Assembly (NCBI GenBank): GCA_008080735.1
Contig: SHMW01000012.1
Location: 20,998-84,997, forward strand
Reading direction: 5' to 3'
DNA: 64,000 bases
Source of the DNA: Promethearchaeota archaeon
Lineage (GTDB): Archaea > Asgardarchaeota > Lokiarchaeia > Sigyniarchaeales > SOKP01
The position numbers and the translations under genes were made by a program. Shown here piece by piece: positions 27,027 to 35,770 of the stretch. The notes below the pieces were generated by a model. The model saw only the letters and a list, made by a program, of their open reading frames with translations, had not been told where the DNA came from and made no database searches. The first letter of the stretch is position 1, and the number at the start of each line of letters is the position of its first letter.

Positions 27027-27803
27027 TTATCTTATCTCTCTCTTCTTCTTTTTAGGTTTTTCTTCATCCAACTCTTTTTCCAGGTCAGATTCTTGAATTA
27101 TTTTTGCTTTTCCATCTTTTTCTTTAAGCAACTCTGTGAGAATCACATTATTAAAGGAGAATAACATTCTGGGGATATAACCCGCCGCCAAATAGCTTCC
27201 GTCTTCGATATCACTTTCTAAAGGGAACAATTGCTTTTCTTTTATCGTGCTTCCCATATAGTCTCTATCATACTCTTTGTAGCCATAAATCTTGTTTTTA
27301 ACGATAACCATCTTTCGTTCAAAGCCTTCGGGGAGTCCAGCTTTTTCTAACACTAATAATATCTTTTCTCGTGAAAGAGAATCAAGTAGTTCAATATCTT
27401 CTTGGCTACCTTCATATGAGGGACCTTCTTGAATTGTTTCATAGTCGATTTCCTCCTCGAGACCAACCATTATTTTAAACGCCATTGTTTCATCACCTTC
27501 ATCCACTGCAGTAATCTTGTAAGAGATCCCATGCTCGTCTCGTACTTTCGGGGCGATTTTTGCTGCGATAAACTTCATTCTGGTGGTAACATTATTTCCA
27601 TGCCACACCCACACCCTATATCGCTTCGGGTCTACAAAAAGAAGTACAAAATCAGAATCAAGAAGTTCGTATAGCTCTAAATCTTCATCAAACTGAAGTT
27701 CTTGAAATTCTTGGAGTTCATCATTAAATTGGAATACAATTGGTTCTTCTTCCTCAATTTCGGGAATCTGACCTTTCTCACTGTTTTCTCTTTGATTGGA
27801 CAT
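27027..27803 (-). CDS. Gelsolin-domain protein (actin-binding-like)
   Basis: 258 residues. The stretch from about residue 45 to 115 has a clear gelsolin-repeat signature: LLDSDFVLLFVD, RVWVWHGNN, a helix, then ITAVDEGDETMAFKIMVG, matching the strand, the WxGxxxS/T-type helix start and the VDEG(N/D)E turn of gelsolin/villin repeats. A second region (about 145-230) with YGYKEYDRDYMGSTI and a strand-rich pattern may be a divergent second repeat. The C-terminus is lysine-rich (EKPKKKKREIR). Gelsolin-like proteins are known in Asgard archaea, where they regulate actin. No actin or profilin gene is in the window. It is alone on its transcript. Confidence 0.85.
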   Translation of the reverse strand: MSNQRENSEKGQIPEIEEEEPIVFQFNDELQEFQELQFDEDLELYELLDSDFVLLFVDPKRYRVWVWHGNNVTTRMKFIAAKIAPKVRDEHGISYKITAVDEGDETMAFKIMVGLEEEIDYETIQEGPSYEGSQEDIELLDSLSREKILLVLEKAGLPEGFERKMVIVKNKIYGYKEYDRDYMGSTIKEKQLFPLESDIEDGSYLAAGYIPRMLFSFNNVILTELLKEKDGKAKIIQESDLEKELDEEKPKKKKREIR

Positions 27804-27911
27804 CGTTACGTATTATTTGTTTCTTGCACATTTAATATTAATCTTGTATAAAATAATTTACTCTTCACATTAATCGCATAATTCTCAACTTCACCCATTA
27901 GAAAAATTGAG

Positions 27912-27996
27912 TGCGGGAAGGGAGATTTGAACTCCCGAACCCCTACGGGACTGGATTCTGAGTCCAGCGCCTTTGGCCAAACTTGGCGATTCCCGC
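27912..27996 (-). tRNA. tRNA-Leu (CAG anticodon)
   Basis: Read on the minus strand this is an 85-nt class II tRNA: acceptor GCGGGAA pairs with TTCCCGC; the D arm is GCCAAG...; the anticodon stem CTGGA/TCCAG encloses the loop CTCAGAA with anticodon CAG; a long variable arm with a TCCCG/CGGGA stem follows; and the T arm is GGGAG/CTCCC around TTCAAAT. The long arm and anticodon indicate leucine. Discriminator A73 is present and CCA is not encoded. No intron. Confidence 0.95.
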
Positions 27997-28112
27997 GTGA
28001 TTATAATATCTTTTCGATATGATTAGGTAATTAATATTTAAACTCCTAAAAAAAGCTTAGTAGTTATAGAATTCAGTGAAATTATGATCTAGTATTTTTA
28101 GATGGATATATT

Positions 28113-30275
28113 CTAATGAATTTCCAATTTTTTACTACATTTAGGGCAATATAACGGTAGTTCCTCCTCGCACGGTTCCAATTGGTCATGATCGATTAAT
28201 TGTCTCCAGCAGACTAATTTATCATCTTGTTTAATCATATCTCTCCCATGATGTTGGGGAAGAATTCTTTTTGTCTTACAATTTTCGCAAATTATCGTCT
28301 TAACATCATTTTCTAAAGTTTTTGTTGAGATTTCTTGAAATTTTGATTTATATCGAAATATTCGCATTCCATTTAATAACACGAATAGAGACACCCCCAT
28401 ATCCCCAATTCCAACAGCTAACCACAATGTCATAAATCCAAGTACTGTAAGGAAAGCAAATGATAATTTCACGATAATTGACGTCCAAATGTTTTGCTTT
28501 ATAATTTTATTAGTTTTTTTGGTAATATCTATATAAGTAAGAAGTTTCGTAAGATCATCATTTATAATGACAATATCGGCGGTTTCCAACGTTAAATCCG
28601 TTGCAGAAGCTCCAATCGCAATCCCCAAATCTGCTGAGGCTAAGGCAGGAGCATCATTAATTCCATCTCCGACCATCGCTACTCCACGGGAGTTGTTTTT
28701 AATAGATTCGATCTGTTCTATCTTTTGATTTGGCAAGAGACTACCTTGCACATCCTCAATATCTAAACAGCCACCAATTGTATTACACGCCATTTGAGTA
28801 TCCCCTGAAATCATAGTAGTCGAATAACCGCGCTCTTTGAGCCCTTTGATGAGAATCGGTGCAGATACTCTCAACAAATCTCTGATCGTTATGATCCCCA
28901 CTAAGGTTTTATCATTTCCGATAAGAACGGGAAGTGTGCCATTCTCTTTTATATCAGTTAGATTAGTCTCGGGGATTTCCAATTTTAATTCTTGGAAAAA
29001 TTTCTCACTCCCTGCATAAAAAATTTCATTATTGATATATCCTTTAATTCCTCTGCCCGTTATAATTTCAAAATCTTCTACCTCATAGAAATTTGTGCGT
29101 AAACCTTTCGCGTAGTTGACTATCGCTTGTCCGATGGGATGCTCGGATAATCGCTCTAAGCTTGCAGCTATCTTCAAAACCTCCTCCTTATCCTTATCAT
29201 GAAAAGATCTTATCTCATATACTTTAAGTTTGCCCTCCGTGAGTGTTCCGGTCTTATCGAAGGCGAAAGTCTCGATATCATTGACCAGTTCAATAAAGCG
29301 ATTTCCCTTTACTAATATCCCCTCTTTTGCTAGTTTTGTTAATGAAACGACATTTGCTAAGGGAGTAGATAATGTCAATGCACACGGACACGATACAACT
29401 AGTAAAATTAAGCCTCGATAAAACCAGTCCGTAAAATTAAGGTTAAATAATAAAGTTGGGATCAGTATAACTAATAGAGATGCAATGAGAATAGAGGGAG
29501 TATAATAGCGCGCAAATTTTTCAATGAATTTTTCTTTTCGGCTTTTATTTTGTTGAGCATATTGGATAGTTTTAGCGATTTGAGCAATCACAGTATCATT
29601 ACTTTCGCGTGTGACTCTTATATCGACAAAACTCTCTGAATTTATACTTCCCGCAAATACTTCTGCCCCATTCTCTTTAAAGACTGGAATGGATTCTCCG
29701 GTAATTGCGCTCTCATCAAAATAGGATTCACCCTTTTCGATCATACCATCAAGCGGGACTTTCATAGCAGGTTTTATTCCAATAATTTCGCCTGCTTTAA
29801 CTTCTTTAGAGGGAATGTTTAGATACCCTCCAGCTGTCTTCACCAATGCCTCATCAGGAGCCAGTTCCAAAATCTCTCTAATGGCATTCCTTGATTTATC
29901 TGTAGTAAGTTCTTCTAAATGTTCAGCTATCGCATACAATAGGATTGCTGTGGCGCCTTCTTGTCCATGAAATATGAAAAAGGACGCAACAGCTGCGATC
30001 ACCATCAATAAATTAGCAGTAATGCGCTTTTCCTTGACATTTTCTATAGTTTCCTTTATCACTTCATAGCAGGAAAAAATGATTGAGATAATTGCCAAAA
30101 CTTGGCTTATAAAGAGATAATCCAAGAAAAACTCAATTAAAATTGAGCCTAATATGAATATAGCTGAAAAACCAATAAAATACCAAAAATATTCACCAAA
30201 AAATGATTTTTCATGGTGGTGGTGACCCAACTCATATGCAGAACAATGGGAACAAGAAGGTGATCCTTTAGTCAT
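28113..30275 (-). CDS. P1B-type heavy-metal ATPase (Zn/Cd class)
   Basis: 720 residues. The membrane metal site has CPC in VVSCPCALTLSTP (about residue 297). The actuator loop has AITGESIP; the phosphorylation site is DKTGTLTEG (about 338); GDGINDAPAL and the hinge are present. After CPC the final membrane segments contain a Lys (IIVKLSF) and an Asp (GIGDMGVSLF), as in Zn/Cd/Pb exporters of the ZntA type. The N-terminus is short but metal-rich (CSHCSAYELGHHHHEKS) in place of a heavy-metal-associated domain, and the C-terminus adds a zinc-ribbon-like tail (CENCKTKR...CPKCSKKL). It exports divalent soft metals. Confidence 0.9.
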   Translation of the reverse strand: MTKGSPSCSHCSAYELGHHHHEKSFFGEYFWYFIGFSAIFILGSILIEFFLDYLFISQVLAIISIIFSCYEVIKETIENVKEKRITANLLMVIAAVASFFIFHGQEGATAILLYAIAEHLEELTTDKSRNAIREILELAPDEALVKTAGGYLNIPSKEVKAGEIIGIKPAMKVPLDGMIEKGESYFDESAITGESIPVFKENGAEVFAGSINSESFVDIRVTRESNDTVIAQIAKTIQYAQQNKSRKEKFIEKFARYYTPSILIASLLVILIPTLLFNLNFTDWFYRGLILLVVSCPCALTLSTPLANVVSLTKLAKEGILVKGNRFIELVNDIETFAFDKTGTLTEGKLKVYEIRSFHDKDKEEVLKIAASLERLSEHPIGQAIVNYAKGLRTNFYEVEDFEIITGRGIKGYINNEIFYAGSEKFFQELKLEIPETNLTDIKENGTLPVLIGNDKTLVGIITIRDLLRVSAPILIKGLKERGYSTTMISGDTQMACNTIGGCLDIEDVQGSLLPNQKIEQIESIKNNSRGVAMVGDGINDAPALASADLGIAIGASATDLTLETADIVIINDDLTKLLTYIDITKKTNKIIKQNIWTSIIVKLSFAFLTVLGFMTLWLAVGIGDMGVSLFVLLNGMRIFRYKSKFQEISTKTLENDVKTIICENCKTKRILPQHHGRDMIKQDDKLVCWRQLIDHDQLEPCEEELPLYCPKCSKKLEIH

Positions 30276-30438
30276 TTTCTCTGTGTTATTTAGCTTTTTA
30301 AGATTATAAAATGCACTTTTTATTATCTATAATATTATTCAAGAGTTTGATATTTCAACGATGAGAGTTAAGCACGAAAAATTTTAAATTATAAACAGAT
30401 TGAAAATTAACTTCCGAATTAAATTATGAGGGATAAAT

Positions 30439-31335
30439 TTACTTGATGACGTATTTTAATTTCAGTCCTTCTTCCTCTTCAAGGTCTAACTCTTTTCTGA
30501 TTGCATTTCGAATCAAATATCCTCCCACATGAAGGACAGAATCTCTTAATATCGGATCTTGGTCCATTGAAGCATTACAAGGATATGCATGGTGAGCTGA
30601 GCTAATCATCTCATTTAATGATTTCTTGTTTGCTTTTCCATTAATGAAGTATTTTCCCTTCAATTTTTGAACAATATAATAAGTAGATCCGCAAGGTGCA
30701 CTCCTTATTACACACGCATCCTCAATTGCCTTTCCGCTTTTATCTAATTTAAAAGATATCTTTGGTTTTCCAATCTGAAAATAATTAACAAATTTATTTA
30801 TGTTGTCGTGTTCATGAGTTAGATTAAAACCGGCTTTATTATATTGATCTTCCTCTGTACTGAGCGAGCAGAAAGGCTTAGGAAATGCCGCCTGAATACC
30901 AACCTCTTCAAATGCCTCCAGTACTTGCTTTTGTAATCCTGGAGGAACCCATTTTGGGTCTTCGATTGGCACGATAACACCTTTTATATCTGAATCTTTC
31001 AGTAATTCGGGCAAGCCCGCCAATAAATCTTCATGGATGCCAATTACCAATAAATATTCTAAGGGAGGGAGATCTTTAGGTAGATATTGAACGGGATCAT
31101 CTATAAATTGCGGGAGATTTTGTCCTATTTGTTTATAATAGAAAATATTATTTGAAAAGCTCTCCAGCCCTTTTCTACACTCATCGCATTTTACTTTCTG
31201 TTCTAATTCTTCGCACGCCGTACAAAATTCATCATGGTTGACTAAATGTCCTACAAATTTCTTGGTCAAGTCTAATGTATCTGGATCTGAGCCATATAGA
31301 ACTCCCAATTTATAAAATGCGTTTTCTCTCTTCAT
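30439..31335 (-). CDS. DUF166-family protein
   Basis: 298 residues. CGSTYYIV (about 223-230), HHAYPCNASMDQDP (about 251-264) and LHVGGYLIRNAI are the conserved blocks of DUF166, an archaeal family of unknown function that has been annotated loosely as thymidylate-synthase-related. The cluster of Cys and His in these blocks, with an N-terminal cysteine pair CTACEELEQKVKCDEC (about residues 38-53), suggests metal or Fe-S binding. It follows the P1B ATPase on the same strand with a gap of 160 bases. No enzyme activity should be assumed. Confidence 0.75.
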   Translation of the reverse strand: MKRENAFYKLGVLYGSDPDTLDLTKKFVGHLVNHDEFCTACEELEQKVKCDECRKGLESFSNNIFYYKQIGQNLPQFIDDPVQYLPKDLPPLEYLLVIGIHEDLLAGLPELLKDSDIKGVIVPIEDPKWVPPGLQKQVLEAFEEVGIQAAFPKPFCSLSTEEDQYNKAGFNLTHEHDNINKFVNYFQIGKPKISFKLDKSGKAIEDACVIRSAPCGSTYYIVQKLKGKYFINGKANKKSLNEMISSAHHAYPCNASMDQDPILRDSVLHVGGYLIRNAIRKELDLEEEEGLKLKYVIK

Positions 31336-31522
31336 TTTTTTATTTTAATATTTTTCTCTTTTTAATCTAATGACATCTTAAAATAAAGTTTGCCCATTTA
31401 TAATCCTAATTTCGAACATGTTCACTTAAGTGCCTCATAAATTTATAAATAAGCATATATAAAAATTTCAATTCTTATATCTTAAAAATAGAGATATACT
31501 ATTTGGTGAACATCTGATACAA

Positions 31523-32362
31523 ATGGACATCGAACATAGATATAAAATGATTTTTTTGAGTCTCCCCGATAAGATTTCTAAAATTGTTGGGGATCTCGAT
31601 ACTATAAAGGTCGAGCGCTTGAATAGTAAGAAGAATCTAGTTTTTGACCTTTCTGTTGAAGATTCTTCAGACACTCTTCAGAAAGACTATATTTTAAAAT
31701 ACTATCGAACTAAAAATGCGGATATAGAATTTACTACTCTTTCACACTTATATAAGCAAGGGCTTGATGTCCCCTCTGTGATCTCTTATGAAAAACCTTT
31801 CCTTTTGCTTGAGAAAATAGATGGAATTAATTTATGCGATTTTATTAATGAACCTCTCCACAAGATAAGTGAAATATCTGAGCTTGAGTCTGAAATGCGC
31901 AAAAAAATTATTAAAAGTATAGATATGCTTGCCAGCTGGCTCACTGACCTTCATAAGCGCAATATTATCACTCATAAAGATTTGGAGAAAACAATCGTAC
32001 TTAACAAGGGAGATACGCGTCTTCGGGATTTTATCATTCAAATGGACAATAAAATGGTCTATGGACTAGATTTTGAGGAAGCGTATGAAGGGAACCATAT
32101 AGATGATCTTGCGTGGATTTGTTGTTCTCTTATTGATACTAAACCCGGTTTATTTGAACTAGACGAGCCATATCATAAAATTGAATTGATGAATGAGTTT
32201 TTAAAACACTATTATAAAATAAATAATGATTTTACATTTTCCTTCAGTTATTTCGCGGAAGCATTGATAAACAACCTGAATATCGTTATTAAGCGACGGG
32301 GGTTAAATGTTGGGAAACTAGATAAAAAACGAATTCTAAACAATATTACAAGCAACTTTTAA
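31523..32362 (+). CDS. Protein-kinase-fold protein (Bud32/aminoglycoside kinase-like)
   Basis: 279 residues. The beta-3 lysine is in YILKYYR, and the catalytic-loop HKD in THKDLEKTIV; the metal-binding DFG equivalent is GLDFEEAYEGN, followed by HIDDLAWI. The loop's usual Asn (HxDxxxxN) is Thr here. The order and spacing fit small atypical kinases such as Bud32 or sugar/lipopolysaccharide kinases. It is the first of three plus-strand genes at 31.5-34 kb, but a 146-base gap separates it from the coiled-coil pair. The substrate is unknown. Confidence 0.75.
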   Translation: MDIEHRYKMIFLSLPDKISKIVGDLDTIKVERLNSKKNLVFDLSVEDSSDTLQKDYILKYYRTKNADIEFTTLSHLYKQGLDVPSVISYEKPFLLLEKIDGINLCDFINEPLHKISEISELESEMRKKIIKSIDMLASWLTDLHKRNIITHKDLEKTIVLNKGDTRLRDFIIQMDNKMVYGLDFEEAYEGNHIDDLAWICCSLIDTKPGLFELDEPYHKIELMNEFLKHYYKINNDFTFSFSYFAEALINNLNIVIKRRGLNVGKLDKKRILNNITSNF

Positions 32363-32508
32363 AGACTTAACCCATGATCTATTTACACAATCATATAATC
32401 CATATCAAAATTTTAAAACTGAACAAATATTTACCTTAAGCACTAAATGTTTTATATCCTCATCACCATAAAATTATTAATATAGAAAATTAACAAGATC
32501 CAAAAAAA

Positions 32509-33264
32509 ATGAGTGGAAATATAACTGATTCAAAAACCGCTATTAAGAAAATTCTCTTATTAGTAGATGAAATAAAAGGTATCAATTCAGATTCGATTCC
32601 CAAACTAACAGACCAACCTAATAAATTATTGGAAACGGTAGAAGCCTTTGAAGCAGAAAAAACGGCCGATTTAAACACGATTGAATCTAACTCCGATGAA
32701 ATTACCTCCTTAAAAAATAAAATAACTCAAAACAAGCGAGACATCGTTAAATTAAATGAAGATATTGACGATCTTAATGCTAAACGTCAAGAATATTTGG
32801 ATAAGATACAACAAGTTCAAAATAAGCTCACAGAAGTTCGTGAAGAAATTAAGAGTAAAACCAATGAATATAATTCGAGGAGCGATCGTTTGAAAGAATT
32901 GGAAGAAACCATCGCAGAACTGAAAATTGAACAAGATAAATTTGATGAAAAAATCGCCAAATTACAAAGTGAGCTCGAAGATACATATCTCAATCGACAA
33001 GCATTCGTAGAGAATTATGAAAACCGAGTGGAGGCAATGAATTTGTTGATTCAGAAGGATTATATTCAATCTGATCAGATTAAGTTGATCAAGGCACTCC
33101 AAAAAGACGCTGCGTTAGAGTTGAAGAATATTCTTGTCGCGATAGATTTACGAGAAGATAAAGCCGATAAAATCTTGAAAAAGATGGTTCAGCAGAATGG
33201 ACCCATTGAATATAATGAGGAAGCTGGAACTGTTAAACTACTAGAGGAGGTGGATTTCAAATGA
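32509..33264 (+). CDS. Coiled-coil protein with C-terminal winged-helix-like domain (A)
   Basis: 251 residues. Residues about 60-165 are a continuous heptad-rich coiled coil (LKNKITQNKRDIVKLNED and further), flanked by a helical N-terminus and a C-terminal domain of about 75 residues (QIKLIKALQKDAALELKNILVAI..., ending in a strand-like stretch) with winged-helix texture. It overlaps the next gene by four bases (ATGA at 33261-33264), so the two are translationally coupled and probably form a heterodimer. It resembles structural or segregation proteins, but no family is recognised. Confidence 0.75.
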   Translation: MSGNITDSKTAIKKILLLVDEIKGINSDSIPKLTDQPNKLLETVEAFEAEKTADLNTIESNSDEITSLKNKITQNKRDIVKLNEDIDDLNAKRQEYLDKIQQVQNKLTEVREEIKSKTNEYNSRSDRLKELEETIAELKIEQDKFDEKIAKLQSELEDTYLNRQAFVENYENRVEAMNLLIQKDYIQSDQIKLIKALQKDAALELKNILVAIDLREDKADKILKKMVQQNGPIEYNEEAGTVKLLEEVDFK

Positions 33265-33998
33265 GTTCTCCTAAAGAAATTCTGAGCTTGATTGAACAAT
33301 TTGAAAACGTCTTTGATACGTATCAACGCTCCTTACAGAAAAATTTTGATGAGATTATCCAGAATGTGAGCAACATCTGGAAGAATATGAAAGCGGAGCA
33401 AGAAGAGGTTGAGAAGTTGGCTGAGACCATTCGTCAACAAAATTCCGAGCTAACTGAATTGAAAACCGAATCAAATGAATTGGATAAACAAATCGGAGAT
33501 TTGAAAGCGAAGAAGGAGGAATTAAATACAAAAATTCTTGACTTAAAAAGTACTTTGGAACGCAATACAAATGAACTTAAAAAGCCTGAATTTGAATTAC
33601 AGACCTTGACCTCAAATTTGAACTCTGTCAATGAGAAAATTCAAGAAAAAGAGCAGCAAAAAGCAGAATTAGATCAAAAGAAACTTGACAATGAACAGAA
33701 GGAAAAAGAACTGAAATCCAGCTACTCCGATGAAAAAATGGAAGAATTGGAGAAAAAACTCGATAGGGTGAAGCAAGAGCATTTCTTCAGCTCATTCTTG
33801 ATTGAAAACTCTGATGAAAATATCCCTGAAGTGGATATCCTTGCTAGTATTATGTCCGAAGGGGGGCAAGCAAATATGGACGACCTCAAAAAGCAACTCG
33901 ACGTACCTCCTATCATGGCCGTTAGAACGATTAAACAGTTAGCGGTAAAGGGGATCATCAATCTGAACGAAGACACGAACCAGATTACAATGGTATAA
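33261..33998 (+). CDS. Coiled-coil protein with C-terminal winged-helix domain (B)
   Basis: 245 residues with the same plan as its upstream partner: a helical N-terminus, a long coiled coil (about 50-175) and a C-terminal winged-helix domain (about 185-245: ILASIMSEGGQANMDDLKK, DVPPIMAVRTIKQLAVKG, IINLNED). The winged helix could bind DNA or protein. The ATGA overlap with the preceding gene indicates coupled production. A poly-T terminator follows. Candidates are a chromosome-organising or ESCRT-II-like pair; neither can be proved by eye. Confidence 0.75.
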   Translation: MSSPKEILSLIEQFENVFDTYQRSLQKNFDEIIQNVSNIWKNMKAEQEEVEKLAETIRQQNSELTELKTESNELDKQIGDLKAKKEELNTKILDLKSTLERNTNELKKPEFELQTLTSNLNSVNEKIQEKEQQKAELDQKKLDNEQKEKELKSSYSDEKMEELEKKLDRVKQEHFFSSFLIENSDENIPEVDILASIMSEGGQANMDDLKKQLDVPPIMAVRTIKQLAVKGIINLNEDTNQITMV

Positions 33999-34011
33999 CC
34001 ATACTTACATG

Positions 34012-34031
34012 TTTTATTTTTAATTTTTTTT
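34012..34031 (+). terminator. T-tract terminator after the coiled-coil pair
   Basis: A T-rich tract just after the stop of the second coiled-coil gene is consistent with an archaeal intrinsic terminator. Confidence 0.45.
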
Positions 34032-34052
34032 GATACTCAAATTTTACTCAAT

Positions 34053-34217
34053 TTATTTTTCATAACCTTCCTTAATTAATTCTTTTACCATGATTTTTTG
34101 ATGCTTATCACAGAGGGAATTCATATCATCATTTTTCATAAAAATTTTCCATTCCCCTCCATTTTTCTCAATGAACTTTATTATTAAGACTCTCTCCTCC
34201 TTTAATTTAGATCTCAC
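34053..34217 (-). CDS. Short ORF, possible gene remnant
   Basis: From GTG (complement of 34215-34217) to TAA (34053-34055) the minus strand encodes about 54 residues with coding texture (KLKEERVLIIKFIEKNGGEW, ending KELIKEGYEK). The only usable start is GTG and there is no good ribosome-binding site, so it may be the tail of a decayed gene rather than a working one. Confidence 0.3.
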   Translation of the reverse strand: MRSKLKEERVLIIKFIEKNGGEWKIFMKNDDMNSLCDKHQKIMVKELIKEGYEK

Positions 34218-34298
34218 CTCTAAATAGTTAGTCTCAAGGTTTTCTTGGTATTGATAAGAAAATCAAGAATAAAAAGCAAAAATGGTATTATGTCTTTA

Positions 34299-35636
34299 TT
34301 AGGATTTAAGGCTCTGAAAGAATTTTCTTACCTTCTTTTTAGATATAGTCTTGGTTTTAAGAGAAAGACGTCGTAACTTTCCGAGTTTTCTTAAGCTTCT
34401 TATATCATTAAAAGGATTATTTTCCAGATTGAGGTACTCAAGATTCTTTAGTTTATTCAATTTATTCAATCCGCTGATGTTATGTATCGCATTGAACTTG
34501 AGATTAAGAAAATATAAATTCTTTAGCTTACTAAGCCCTTCTATCTTCGAAATATTATTCCATTCCAAATTTAGAACTTCTAAATTTTGGAGATGAGGTA
34601 ATCCCTTAATCTTTGAGACAAGATTATATTGTAGGTGGAGCTCCTTTAAATTACGGAGATTGTCTAACCCATCTATCTCGGAAATAAGATTGCATTTCAA
34701 GATTAATATCTCCAATTTTGAGAGATGGTCTAACCCTTGTATTTTTCTCAGATTGTTATACTCGAAATCCACTCGTTTTAAATTTTGTAGATTTTCCAAG
34801 TGATTGATCTGCTTTAATTTACATCCGCTAATTACAAGTATCTCCAATTTGGTAAAGTTCTTAATGATTTCTAATTCCATGTGGGGATTATTCTCGATGA
34901 CAAGAGTTCTCAGCTCTTTAAATTTATTCAGACAGTCAAGCTCTATTTCGCCCGAAATTCCTAACCCCTCTAAGCTTGTTAACTCTTTTAAGCCGTTTAT
35001 CTCGCTTAATCTTTTTCTCTTGATGGGATATAAACTTAGTTTTGAAATAAATCCCTCTTTTACCTCATAAAAAGCGATTTCATTCCTCTTCAACAGATGG
35101 TCAATAAACTTGAAATTGTGGAGCATGGATATTAATTGATTTAGGGAGAACTCTGTATAATCGGTTTTGGAAAATATAGTTCTTAATTCTCCTATATAAT
35201 AGTGAATGGGATAGATATCTCTCCTTTTGAGGATTTCTTTAATTTCTCTGATGACAAATGAACGAGTCAATTCTGTATCTCTTTGCTTTAAAAGTTCAAA
35301 TATGCTGTAAAAAAAGTCTGGGGATGATTCCATTCGCAAAGCCCATCTTAAGGCGGTTAAGCCTTTTTTTAAATAGGTTTTCACGATCATTTCAGCACTA
35401 AGCCTTCTCAGATTTCTATCCGAATCCGAAATTAGAATGTTTTCAAGTAATAGAAAGAGATTTATATTTTTAACATCTATTTTCTGAATGATCTCGAGGC
35501 TCTTACTTCTTATATCTGGGTTATTACTATGTTCGATATATGAACGTAATAAATCTAATGCTGTCGTTTCCTTTAAAGCACCATCCTTATATTTCCGATA
35601 AATCTCCACCGGCTTTTGTATACTCAGAATAATCAC
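34299..35636 (-). CDS. SDS22-like leucine-rich-repeat protein with helical N-terminus
   Basis: 445 residues. The C-terminal half (about 215-430) has about nine tandem 22-residue leucine-rich repeats of the SDS22 type (units like LKELHLQYNLVSKIKGL and LEVLNLEWNNISKIEGL). The N-terminal 200 residues are alpha-helical and may form HEAT-like repeats (LLENILISDSDRNLRRLS). It is a soluble interaction protein with no enzymatic motif. LRR proteins of this type are commoner in Asgard archaea and eukaryotes than in other archaea. It stands alone. Confidence 0.85.
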   Translation of the reverse strand: MIILSIQKPVEIYRKYKDGALKETTALDLLRSYIEHSNNPDIRSKSLEIIQKIDVKNINLFLLLENILISDSDRNLRRLSAEMIVKTYLKKGLTALRWALRMESSPDFFYSIFELLKQRDTELTRSFVIREIKEILKRRDIYPIHYYIGELRTIFSKTDYTEFSLNQLISMLHNFKFIDHLLKRNEIAFYEVKEGFISKLSLYPIKRKRLSEINGLKELTSLEGLGISGEIELDCLNKFKELRTLVIENNPHMELEIIKNFTKLEILVISGCKLKQINHLENLQNLKRVDFEYNNLRKIQGLDHLSKLEILILKCNLISEIDGLDNLRNLKELHLQYNLVSKIKGLPHLQNLEVLNLEWNNISKIEGLSKLKNLYFLNLKFNAIHNISGLNKLNKLKNLEYLNLENNPFNDIRSLRKLGKLRRLSLKTKTISKKKVRKFFQSLKS

Positions 35637-35770
35637 AATTGGATGTGTGAATCTTTAGTTAAATGCCTATGTCGGTTCTTCAAAAATTTACATCACAATT
35701 AATATAAAATTATTATGTGAAAAAATTTTATGGCTTATTTTTTTGGCTATTTTTGGGAAATATTTCTAAT

